From JBBQED01 sp038320345 (GTDB lineage: Bacteria > Bacteroidota > Bacteroidia > AKYH767-A > OLB10): a stretch of DNA of 64,000 nucleotides. The position numbers and the translations under genes were made by a program. Every line of letters starts with the position of its first letter. Position 1 is the first letter of the stretch. Below are positions 27,501 through 34,296 of this stretch, piece by piece. The notes beneath the pieces were generated by a model. That model was not told the origin of the DNA. It saw only the letters and a program-made list of their open reading frames with translations, and did no database searches. The stretch is from the NCBI GenBank assembly GCA_038320345.1, contig JBBQED010000002.1, positions 248,001 through 312,000 of the forward strand, given 5' to 3'.

Positions 27501-28446
27501 CATTAAAATATTGCAATTCAAAATCATAAGGTGCAATATTAGTCGGTATGCTATTCATCACGACCCCACAAGTATCTGTTAATTGCAATGACAGATAATC
27601 GCCATAAGTTAAACCATAAAGCGTATCTACAAAATAAAATAATCCAGGTGTATAATTAAAAGTATCAACTACAATGGGTAGTATTTGTTGAGAAAATGTA
27701 CCAGCAGCAGTAGTAACCGTTAACGTCAGCGGAATATTTCTTTTTTCTTTATATAATTGATATTGAAAAGAAACTTCAATAGTATCGCAACCTATTTTTC
27801 GGATATAGGGAAAAAGATTATTGGCAGCATAGTAAGATAATCCTGTACCACTATTATTTAGCAATACATTTCGAGTCTGATAATTTCCGCAGGAGTCAGT
27901 CATTCTAATATCATAAGAGCCTGCGCCGAGATTATTAAAGACCTGACTACTTTGCGATGCAGATACAAATGGAGAAATAATTTGGTAACTAAAAGGCATT
28001 CGGCCTCGAGAAGTATCCGGATTACAGGTTATTTCTCCATCTGAAAAACCGGGGCAGGTTGGATTTATAAAAACGGGAGATAAAAATGGAGAGCGATAAT
28101 CACCATCGACTGTAAATTGAACATCTAAACTATCAAAATTCACATCATATAATCGTGCAGTATAGGTTCCGGGATAAAGGGATGAAAAAACTGGACTATT
28201 TTGAAGAGGTGAAAAAACAGGACCGGAAACAATAGCAAAGAGCAAAAATGGATTTGGCGTACTTGAAGCATTAATAGTAACGGTACCATCGTTAGCGCAA
28301 CGGCTTTCAGTAGTCACTACAGAATTAACAATAATTCCTGCAAACGAATTTGCTACAAACAATACAGAACAGAAAACGATGCAGAAGAATGTTAAAAGGC
28401 ATTTGTAAAGGAAGTGAGTCAGCGCAGAATTCTTCATACTCTTCAT
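24415..28446 (-). CDS. Large surface adhesin with tandem 50-residue repeats, T9SS type B sorted
   Basis: 1343 residues with an N-terminal hydrophobic signal ('FLYKCLLTFFCIVFCSVLFV'). An ATG nine bases further in (28437) is an alternative start, since the first ATG lies inside a small CATCC/GGATG hairpin. The first ~850 residues are SprB-like repeats with spaced Cys ('DSCGNYQ', 'DTCGVV', 'DGCGDVW'). Then come 'ICSGDSV', 'LCAGDTI' modules and four nearly identical 50-residue repeats. The last ~90 residues are the CHU_C domain: 'FIPSAFTPNEDGINDVF', 'MWIYNRWGEEIFNS', 'GWDGRFNG', 'GIYVYKI', 'GKVYLLK'. Related proteins (SprB) are gliding-motility adhesins; motility is not demonstrated here. Its 3' end is duplicated at 23011-23124. 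Confidence 0.9.
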   Translation of the reverse strand: MKSMKNSALTHFLYKCLLTFFCIVFCSVLFVANSFAGIIVNSVVTTESRCANDGTVTINASSTPNPFLLFAIVSGPVFSPLQNSPVFSSLYPGTYTARLYDVNFDSLDVQFTVDGDYRSPFLSPVFINPTCPGFSDGEITCNPDTSRGRMPFSYQIISPFVSASQSSQVFNNLGAGSYDIRMTDSCGNYQTRNVLLNNSGTGLSYYAANNLFPYIRKIGCDTIEVSFQYQLYKEKRNIPLTLTVTTAAGTFSQQILPIVVDTFNYTPGLFYFVDTLYGLTYGDYLSLQLTDTCGVVMNSIPTNIAPYDFELQYFNAEVNCNVKLGAYFRLKAYPYYPFIPTQFLNPSSFTLIDVATGLLVDSMSCPNVYCGLVISPQTQGQLYQLTITDGCGDVWQQVIQWPTLNPPVVYFSNGYGCVDSSATLYVSAGNFLSGITVELLSGPSVLKSTKPGYAFTDSIIYPQIFYFAPYGGSIGNLPAGTYQYRISDSCGFSQLDSFSLSYIAELDYQYYIKRGCLGTNILYFYAQSTTPMAVSCTITAVGGNVLYQRTSIFGLDSINSLPPGAYAIEIYYAHGPFGGQYFDGYATSTLQDCWVLRDTIIIPPIPPTTFISNNTILCNGTAYVQLQVDSNTGVAPFIYEIISGPQVYSQQDSSYFVIPSFGNYVIRVGDACGNSTIQQISVDSAGFPPLVRNGSLCPGNNVTLYGISSAYFTYEWHFPNGFIYTGDSLVLNSLSAADTGLYLIYKIVNINGCTDTIFQSYHIGLNDMVTVNAVVCLGDSIQIGNNFYSLPGIYTDSLANISGCDSIVTTVLAFALPDTLNNTFSICSGDSVLSGNVYYRLPGLYMDTVTNINGCSDILFTTIIVNYLSDSVAFSLCAGDTIIVGTHYYFSSGIYMDSLISQLGCDSLVTINISVAPYKRDSINRTICFGDTYSVGLNTYSTTGIYQDTLATASCDSIITLNLTVAPYKRDSINRTICFGDTYAVGLNSYSTTGIYQDTLATASCDSIITLNLTVTPFKRDSINRTICFGDTYTVGLNTYSTTGIYQDTLTTASCDSIITLNLTVAPFKRDSINRTICFGDTYTVGLNTYSTTGIYQDTLTTVSCDSIVMLNLIVLPNKRDTITSVICPGENIVFGNTMYTLPGYYNDTLTTTSCDSIVTLNLTVDTNAWVTITATDTLVVSGTQIQLNASSGQQLNFLWSSSAFLSNLTIENPVATILVAAWITVNGIGMNGCKVIDSVYIDVEEDSVICEDSYLFIPSAFTPNEDGINDVFNIEGVNVLFDKMWIYNRWGEEIFNSKDFHLGWDGRFNGDVMAGIYVYKIAYFACGKAEKLYRKGKVYLLK
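25083..25690 (-). repeat. Four 150-bp tandem repeats in the adhesin gene
   Basis: The phrase TACGATTGAT AGAATC recurs at 25221, 25371, 25521 and 25671, an exact 150-base period (50 codons). Each unit encodes 'INRTICFGDTY.VGLN.YST' then 'TGIYQDTL.T.SCDSIITLN'. Very few differences separate the units, so copy number is probably variable between strains. Confidence 0.9.
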
Positions 28447-28581
28447 CCGACATAGGATGTTCTTTTAGGGATCTATGCTGTTAGTGCACAAAGACCTTGA
28501 AAAGTTTCGAACTCCTGAAATAAAAAAAAAGAGTAGTGTTGATGATCAATGAAAAGTTATTTAAACCTTTAATTAAAAAAA

Positions 28582-28607
28582 AAGGGAACCCTATGAGAGG
28601 TTCCCTT
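28582..28607 (-). terminator. Terminator of the haemoglobin-lipoprotein transcript
   Basis: Perfect 9-bp stem AAGGGAACC (28582-28590) / GGTTCCCTT (28599-28607) with an 8-base loop, and a run of As on its left side, i.e. a T tract on the minus strand just beyond the end of the lipoprotein gene. Confidence 0.85.
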
Positions 28608-28629
28608 TCCATAAAAGGATTGAGTTGTA

Positions 28630-29193
28630 CTAGTTTTGAACTACGTCTGATCTCAGTGTTTCAACAAGCGCTCCAATTTGACCAATCAGTTGATTGGATA
28701 CATTGTTTTGTTGAGCACCTACAACCAGATCAGCGATGAACGCATCAAAATCAGCATTATCTGCCTTTCCATTCATACGTGAGTTTTGAGCAGGATCATG
28801 TGCTGCAACCATATTCTTGCCGCTATAAGTGAAATTTTTTGCACCCGTTGCAGTACAGAAAAAGTCAGTGAGATTTTTACTTAGTGCAGAAAAACCAGTT
28901 AGATTACCAGAAGTGACTTCCGCTAACAAAACGGTAAACTGACCATTAATAGCAGTATCTGCTGCAATTACGAAAATTGTACTATCTACAACCGAACGCA
29001 AGTTCAATCTTCCTTGTTCAATTTTCATAGTTGGATTAACCGGATCGGTAACCATGGAGGTACCACCTAAAGAATCATACAATGTTTTCTTATCATCACT
29101 ACTCTTCTTACATGAAGAAACCACTGACATCGTAATCACAACAATTCCAAGAATAAGTGGGATCGCTGTACTTTTAAAATTTGAAATTTTCAT
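28630..29193 (-). CDS. Exported lipoprotein with a group 1 truncated-haemoglobin domain
   Basis: 187 residues. The signal 'IPLILGIVVITMSVVSSC' ends in a lipobox with Cys28, followed by a Lys/Ser/Asp-rich tether, so the globin should be anchored in the envelope. The rest aligns to truncated haemoglobins: 'LYDSLGG', 'SVVDSTIFVIAADTAIN', 'DFFCTATGAKNFTYSGKNM', then 'AAHD' with the presumed haem-ligating proximal His at about 132, and 'FDAFIADL' plus 'LIGQIGALVETLRSDVV'. The usual B10 Tyr position appears to be Phe ('TIF'), and there is a ~20-residue insert after 'LGG'. Role unknown: oxygen or NO handling at the envelope is inferred. A small membrane-anchored protein gene lies 26 bases upstream. 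Confidence 0.82.
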   Translation of the reverse strand: MKISNFKSTAIPLILGIVVITMSVVSSCKKSSDDKKTLYDSLGGTSMVTDPVNPTMKIEQGRLNLRSVVDSTIFVIAADTAINGQFTVLLAEVTSGNLTGFSALSKNLTDFFCTATGAKNFTYSGKNMVAAHDPAQNSRMNGKADNADFDAFIADLVVGAQQNNVSNQLIGQIGALVETLRSDVVQN

Positions 29194-29219
29194 AGTATTT
29201 TTTGGTTTTTAGTTTATAT

Positions 29220-29648
29220 TTAAAAGATGGAGGTAATTAATTTAAATGCCTTGTAGGTTAAAGAATTTGGAGAAACAGGACAACCCTGAGAAAGAGATTT
29301 TTTATCTGGCATAAAACGAGAAGCTTTATATTGTAACTCTTGCTGCATTTTTAAGACGAGTTTATCAGCAGAAACTTGTACAGGATAAAAAGTAAAAACA
29401 GCGATATTGGTTAATTCGTTGATGTAAACATGGCTTACACCTTTTTGTTGATACAACCAAGACTTAACTTTTACTGCATCTTCAGCGAGGAGGTCATTTT
29501 TAAAATCAAACCTTGCCATCACAATGGTATGTTCATCAGGTGGTTTAGGTACGTATAATTGATAGAGATGTACACTTAAAAGTAAAATCAAGGCAACAAA
29601 AACTGAACAACTCCAGAACAAAGCGGTTTTATTTCTTATCAATTTCAT
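29220..29648 (-). CDS. Small membrane-anchored protein of unknown function
   Basis: 142 residues: one N-terminal transmembrane segment ('LFWSCSVFVALILLLSVHLY'), then a soluble domain with alternating strands and helices ('IVMARFDFKN', 'AVKVKSWLYQQKG', 'VSHVYINELTNIAVFTFYP', 'ADKLVLKMQQEL'). This pattern resembles the beta-alpha-beta-beta-alpha-beta ferredoxin-like fold of heavy-metal-associated domains, but without a CxxC motif. It is co-directional with, and just upstream of, the truncated-haemoglobin lipoprotein, so the two probably form one transcript. I do not recognise the family. Confidence 0.65.
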   Translation of the reverse strand: MKLIRNKTALFWSCSVFVALILLLSVHLYQLYVPKPPDEHTIVMARFDFKNDLLAEDAVKVKSWLYQQKGVSHVYINELTNIAVFTFYPVQVSADKLVLKMQQELQYKASRFMPDKKSLSQGCPVSPNSLTYKAFKLITSIF

Positions 29649-29797
29649 CGTGTGTTATTTATGTAAAAAAAGGTGATCCCTGTAATAATATGACTGATCT
29701 ACGACAAAACTGGACGGCTGGATTGCAGATTCTGCGAAAAACACCGTAACGGGTTCATAATCTGCTACATAAATTTATTAAAAAGCGGACCCAGTGC

Positions 29798-29828
29798 AAA
29801 AAACAGTGCAGAATGAACCATCTGCACT
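29798..29828 (-). terminator. Terminator of tnaA
   Basis: 7-bp stem AGTGCAG (29805-29811) / CTGCACT (29822-29828) with a 10-base loop; on the minus strand it is followed by G and six Ts (the A run at 29798-29803). It lies just past the tnaA stop. Confidence 0.75.
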
Positions 29829-29851
29829 TTTCAATTATACCTCTTACTGCG

Positions 29852-31225
29852 TTATGCTATCGTTTTCAATTTGGCAGTAAAGTGCCTAAGAAACTCAGCT
29901 TCTTCGATAATTTGAAGTCCTTTTACTACCTGACGATTTTCAAAAGTTTCGATGATTACTTCTGCTACATAATCAATATGACTTTGTGTATAAACACGGC
30001 GTGGAATAGCCAATCTAACCAATTCCATTTGAGCAGGAATCAACTTATGATTATCATCGTATTTACCAAACATCAACGAACCAATTTCAACACTTCTAAC
30101 CCCTCCGTTCACGAATAAAGCACCTACTAAAGCCTGACCAGGGTATTGGTCGACGGGGATATGAGACAAGAATTTCTTAGCATCAATATAAACAGCATGA
30201 CCCCCGGCAGGTTGCATTACCGGAACTCCTGCTTCAATCAATTTATCAGTAAGATATTCTATACTACGAATACGATAATGCAAATAATTTTCATCAACAA
30301 CTTCTTTTAATCCAATAGCAATAGCTTCTAAATCACGACCAGCTAATCCACCGTAAGTTGGAAATCCTTCCGTAATAACCAATAAGTTTCTACATTTCTG
30401 AGCCAGAGTTTCATCACGCATGGCCAGAAAACCACCAATATTTGCAAATGCATCTTTCTTAGCACTCATTGTACAACCATCGGCATACGAAAATAGTTCC
30501 TGCGCAATTTTTTCGACGGAGACATGTGCATATCCTTCTTCTCTAATTTTTATAAAATAAGCATTTTCAGCAAAGCGACAAGCATCAATAAAAAAAGGTA
30601 TATTGTTTTCAAAACAAACTTTTTTCACGTCTTTAATATTCTGCATACTTACAGGTTGACCACCGCCTGAGTTATTAGTGATGGTGAGCATACAGAGGGG
30701 AATATTTTCAGCACCATTATCTTTAATAAATTCTTTGAGTGCCTGTACATCCATATTTCCTTTAAATGGTGCAGGGACGGAAGGTAATTTTCCTTCAGCG
30801 CAAAGCAAATCCACTCCTACCGCACCAGAAAATTCAATGTTAGCACGAGTAGTATCAAATAGTGTGTTACTTACAAAATATTTCCCTTTGCCACCTAAAA
30901 TGCTAAAAAGAATTTTCTCAGCAGCCCTTCCTTGATGAGTTGGAATTACTAAAGGTAACCCAGTAATCGATTTCACTGCGTTTTCGAAACGAAAAAAACT
31001 TGGACTACCAGCATAGGATTCATCCCCCTGCATTATTCCAGCCCACTGATTACTACTCATTGCACTAGTTCCACTATCGGTGAGGAGATCAATGATTACA
31101 TCCTTAGAATGAATAAGAAAAGAATTGTAAAACGCTTGTTCCAAAATTTTTACACGTTCCTCTTTGGTAGTGAAATATATGGGTTCAACAGATTTAATTT
31201 TGAATGGTTCGATTATCGTTTTCAT
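29852..31225 (-). CDS. tnaA: Tryptophanase
   Basis: PLP enzyme splitting L-tryptophan into indole, pyruvate and ammonia. The 457 residues show 'IDLLTDSGTSAMS', 'PTHQGRAAE', 'FAENAYFIK', the PLP-lysine segment 'CTMSAKKDAFANIGG' (Lys at about 257) and 'GFPTYGGLAGRD'. The alternative, tyrosine phenol-lyase, is disfavoured at three discriminating sites: 'LFDTTR' (Asp where TPL has Thr), 'VRSVEIG' (Val/Ile where TPL has Met/Arg) and 'LRHFTAKL' (His where TPL has Phe). It stands alone with its own terminator; no tryptophan or tyrosine permease gene follows. A ~175-base leader with a tiny ORF precedes it. Confidence 0.95.
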   Translation of the reverse strand: MKTIIEPFKIKSVEPIYFTTKEERVKILEQAFYNSFLIHSKDVIIDLLTDSGTSAMSSNQWAGIMQGDESYAGSPSFFRFENAVKSITGLPLVIPTHQGRAAEKILFSILGGKGKYFVSNTLFDTTRANIEFSGAVGVDLLCAEGKLPSVPAPFKGNMDVQALKEFIKDNGAENIPLCMLTITNNSGGGQPVSMQNIKDVKKVCFENNIPFFIDACRFAENAYFIKIREEGYAHVSVEKIAQELFSYADGCTMSAKKDAFANIGGFLAMRDETLAQKCRNLLVITEGFPTYGGLAGRDLEAIAIGLKEVVDENYLHYRIRSIEYLTDKLIEAGVPVMQPAGGHAVYIDAKKFLSHIPVDQYPGQALVGALFVNGGVRSVEIGSLMFGKYDDNHKLIPAQMELVRLAIPRRVYTQSHIDYVAEVIIETFENRQVVKGLQIIEEAEFLRHFTAKLKTIA

Positions 31226-31362
31226 TGTTTGTGTTTAAAATAATTGATGGATACTAAGTGTTTAACCACCGTTCCATTTGTGTGGTAGGGAGTCAATACT
31301 TAAATGATAAGATTGAAATGTAAATATTGATCGTAAGCAAGAATTGCCCGATTAAAGAAAAA
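31226..31362 (-). promoter_or_regulatory. Leader region of tnaA
   Basis: Untranslated stretch between the candidate leader ORF and tnaA. It contains a small hairpin ACCAC (31265-31269) / GTGGT (31282-31286) about 40 bases before the start codon. No strong terminator-like structure with a T tract is visible, so classic attenuation is not proven. Confidence 0.35.
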
Positions 31363-31401
31363 CTATGTTGGACGGTGAATAATATTCTTCCATAAGACCA
31401 T
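31363..31401 (-). CDS. Candidate 12-residue leader peptide ahead of tnaA
   Basis: On the minus strand ATG at 31401 opens MVLWKNIIHRPT followed by TAG. A Trp and a His-Arg-Pro close to the stop recall the enterobacterial TnaC leader, where a conserved Trp and a terminal HRP make the ribosome sense tryptophan. Here the Trp-to-Pro distance is 7 residues, against 12 in TnaC, and a Thr follows the Pro, so the resemblance may be chance. Confidence 0.25.
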   Translation of the reverse strand: MVLWKNIIHRPT

Positions 31402-31405
31402 GATA

Positions 31406-31413
31406 CAAAGATG
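31406..31413 (-). promoter_or_regulatory. Candidate -7 element for the tnaA transcript
   Basis: CATCTTTG on the minus strand, one mismatch to TAnnTTTG. It ends five bases before the ATG of the candidate leader ORF. No -33 TTG is evident, so this is tentative. Confidence 0.35.
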
Positions 31414-31629
31414 CGCTATTCATTTACATTTAAATAATGATATTGATCACTTTTTAAAACCTGAAAATGAAACAAAATAGTAGTCCGAGAAAGAATCAAG
31501 CGAATCCAGTAAAATTATTAATTGAAAGAATAGCTGATAAAGCTTATCTTTACTAGAACCCCATAAATTTATTTATTGCATTATAACTTATTGTTATACA
31601 ATCAAATAAATAATAAGAACCAACATTAA

Positions 31630-32808
31630 ATGAAGCTAATTGCAAAAACTTTTGCCGGATGTGAAGAGGTATTAAGAATTGAGCTAGAGGAAATCGGAGC
31701 TAGTGAAATTCGCATTCTCACAAGAGCTGTAGAATTTGAAGGAGATTTAGAAATGATGTACAAAGCAAATTTATGTTGTCGTACAGCCTTAAGAATATTG
31801 AAACCTTTCAAAACTTTCGAAGCTGCGAACGAAGAAATGCTTTATCATGAAATTCAAAATATTGATTGGACAGAACATTTTTCGTTAACACAAACTTTTG
31901 CAATCAATGCTACCTTAAATCAATCTACGCTTACCCATTCACAATATGTTGCACTAAAAGCAAAAGATGCAATTGTAGATCAATTCAGGGATAAATACGA
32001 GGACCGCCCTAATGTAGATATCGATAATCCCGATCTCAGAATCCACTTGCATATTTATGAAGATAATTGCACACTTTCCTTTGACAGTTCAGGGGAATCT
32101 TTACATAAAAGAGGATATCGTGATTATACAAATCAAGCTCCTATGAATGAGGCGCTAGCTGCTGCATTGATTCTCATGAGCGGTTGGGATAAAAAAAGTC
32201 CTTTAGCTGATTTCATGTGTGGAAGTGGAACTATTCTTATTGAAGCAGGAATGATTGCTAGAAATATTGCACCTAATAAACTTAAACCTCGTTTTGGATT
32301 TCAAACGTGGAACGATTTTGATGCAGCAGTCTGGAAAAAAGTATTCGAGAATGCAATAAATGCAGAAATCGAAACCGGCAATTTAAAAATTTACGGATCT
32401 GATATCAGCGGAATTGTTTTAGATAAAGCGAAACAGAATATTGAAAATGCTGGATTGAGTGACCTGATACAATTAAAAAAATGTACGTTCGAAAAATTTA
32501 TTCCACATGTAGAAGGAGGAACATTGATTTGTAATCCACCCTATGGAATGCGGATCGAACCGGACGATATCAGAGCCATGTATCAGTCGATAGGCGACAG
32601 TATGAAACAGAATTTTAAGGGTTGGACCTGTTGGATTTTCACCGGGAATCTAGAAGTAGCCAAATTTATTGGATTAAGACCTACTCGTAAAATTCCTTTA
32701 TTTAATGGTCCGATTGAATGCCGTTATTTAAAATTTGATATTTACTCCGGTAGTAAAAAAGAAACGAAGAAGGAAAAATCCGACTTTCCTGATACTAGTA
32801 AAAATTAA
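31630..32808 (+). CDS. rlmL: THUMP-domain rRNA N2-guanine methyltransferase (RlmL type)
   Basis: 392 residues. N-terminal THUMP region ('GCEEVLRIELEEIGASEIR', 'AVEFEGDLEMMYKANLCCR'), the phrase 'SLHKRGYRDYTNQAPMNEAL', SAM-binding 'LADFMCGSGTILIEAGMIA', and catalytic 'TLICNPPYGMRI' (NPPYG near residue 302), typical of N2-methylguanosine enzymes acting on 23S rRNA. The length matches the single-domain RlmL form found in Bacteroidota and Firmicutes, not the fused RlmKL. It is followed after 24 bases by the J-domain gene, probably in one transcript. Confidence 0.92.
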   Translation: MKLIAKTFAGCEEVLRIELEEIGASEIRILTRAVEFEGDLEMMYKANLCCRTALRILKPFKTFEAANEEMLYHEIQNIDWTEHFSLTQTFAINATLNQSTLTHSQYVALKAKDAIVDQFRDKYEDRPNVDIDNPDLRIHLHIYEDNCTLSFDSSGESLHKRGYRDYTNQAPMNEALAAALILMSGWDKKSPLADFMCGSGTILIEAGMIARNIAPNKLKPRFGFQTWNDFDAAVWKKVFENAINAEIETGNLKIYGSDISGIVLDKAKQNIENAGLSDLIQLKKCTFEKFIPHVEGGTLICNPPYGMRIEPDDIRAMYQSIGDSMKQNFKGWTCWIFTGNLEVAKFIGLRPTRKIPLFNGPIECRYLKFDIYSGSKKETKKEKSDFPDTSKN

Positions 32809-32832
32809 TTTTAAAGATTTAACAACCCCACT

Positions 32833-34008
32833 TTGGAAAAAAATAAACCTCTCAATTCCGATAAAATAGTGAACAAAGGATTAGTGATCACTCCCCACGA
32901 AAGTGAATTGCTTAGTAAGGAACAAGAACGATTTAATTTACTGCTGGAAAGAATGAAAAAAGCGGAGTTGAAATCCGAAGCAGAACGATTAATTCTAGAT
33001 GCAAAACTTGATGAATGTATACGAAGTGTATATCCTGTTAATCAGGAATTAAATAAAATTAAATTTCTTATCATTGAAGAAATGTACCGGTATTTTTCAG
33101 CAAATAAAATGTCGGCACCTAAGCGTAATGCTTTTATTGCGTATATCTCAGAGATGACAGATGGAATCATATATGGAGTAAATGGATTAGAAGAAAAAGA
33201 AACTGAAAGACTGATGGAGATTCTGGACTTACTGGTTTCAGAAGAAAATAAAAAGAAATCTAAAAGAGCACTCCAAGAAGAAAGAGATGAGGCTTTTGAA
33301 ATGATGATTAGTCAGATGGAAGCCGACCTTCAAGAAAGGGGATTTATCGTTGATTTAAGTGATTTGAAATTTGGCATGAGCACAGAAGAAATCAATAAAA
33401 TTGTAGATGAGAAATTAAAGCATTATGCTGAACCTAATCCTTCAAGCCAAAACAAAAAGGAAAAAAAGAAATCTAAAAAAGAAATCGAAAAAGAACAACG
33501 GCAGAAAGAAATTGATGAAATAAAAGGAAAAGACTTATCCTCCATTTATAAATCGTTAGCAAAAATATTGCACCCCGATCTTGAGCAAGATGATGAAATT
33601 AAAGTCAAAAAAGGGGAATGGATGAAGCGACTCACAGTAGCGTATGAAAAGAAAGATCTCAAGACATTGCTTGAAATAGAATTGGAATGGGCGCTAGGAG
33701 AAAAGAATAGAATACAATCGTTAACGAATGACAAACTTAGATTATACAATGAAATGTTATTCGAGCAGGTACTGAAAATGGAAAGTCAGGTTATGGCACT
33801 CGCTATGGATAATAAATATTCTATGCTTAGTTTTTTTGCGGATGGAGTTTTTAATGTAAGTAGATGGAGACCTGCTTTTTCGATAAAAAAAATTAAGGAT
33901 CAAATACGTAATTTTGAGTTTGCACTTGAAGTATTGGAGCGCCATGATAAAAAAACTAAAGATCTTATAGACAGAATTCTCAAAGATCAAATGCGATCTT
34001 CTTATTAA
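32833..34008 (+). CDS. J-domain-containing protein
   Basis: 391 residues, strongly charged and largely helical. A J-domain-like module lies near residues 235-280: 'LSSIYKSLAKILHPDLEQDD' with the HPD motif at about 247-249, then 'WMKRLTVAYEKKDLKTLLE'. The HPD loop is the contact by which J proteins stimulate DnaK ATPase. A Lys/Glu-rich linker at about 205-230 looks like coiled coil. There is no zinc-finger or substrate-binding domain as in DnaJ, so it is a specialised co-chaperone with unknown client. The start is a TTG at 32833, chosen because no ATG lies nearby; a GTG 12 codons later is possible. Confidence 0.78.
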   Translation: MEKNKPLNSDKIVNKGLVITPHESELLSKEQERFNLLLERMKKAELKSEAERLILDAKLDECIRSVYPVNQELNKIKFLIIEEMYRYFSANKMSAPKRNAFIAYISEMTDGIIYGVNGLEEKETERLMEILDLLVSEENKKKSKRALQEERDEAFEMMISQMEADLQERGFIVDLSDLKFGMSTEEINKIVDEKLKHYAEPNPSSQNKKEKKKSKKEIEKEQRQKEIDEIKGKDLSSIYKSLAKILHPDLEQDDEIKVKKGEWMKRLTVAYEKKDLKTLLEIELEWALGEKNRIQSLTNDKLRLYNEMLFEQVLKMESQVMALAMDNKYSMLSFFADGVFNVSRWRPAFSIKKIKDQIRNFEFALEVLERHDKKTKDLIDRILKDQMRSSY

Positions 34009-34262
34009 TTTCCATTTCTAGGATTTTCTCTCCATCGATTTCGCGAACGGTTCTACCCAGAGTAAGCAACGATAAAATCAATTAGACAGTCACCGATTTT
34101 AAATCCTGTAGCTGATGTACTACAAGGAAATAAGTATAATTTTAGATTCTCTCTTAAATTATTAAATACCAAATAGATACAGTCCTTTTTTTTGGCTCCT
34201 TATCATTGCTATTTCTCCTTCAAAGTCAGTTAGATTTTCATACAACTTAGAGCATCTTCTGT

Positions 34263-34270
34263 TATCTTTG
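34263..34270 (+). promoter_or_regulatory. -7 promoter element of the PNGase F-like gene
   Basis: TATCTTTG (TAnnTTTG), 26 bases before the ATG at 34297. No clear -33 TTG. Confidence 0.55.
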
Positions 34271-34296
34271 TTTTCAAACCTTAGCTCAACACTTCG

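Noticed and set aside
28536..28739. Plus-strand 67-codon ORF overlapping the haemoglobin-lipoprotein gene
   Set aside because: It runs through the lipoprotein terminator and is antisense to a well-supported gene.
29852..31225. Tyrosine phenol-lyase instead of tryptophanase
   Set aside because: Three discriminating residues (Asp in LFDTTR, Val/Ile in VRSVEIG, His in LRHFTAK) all match tryptophanase.
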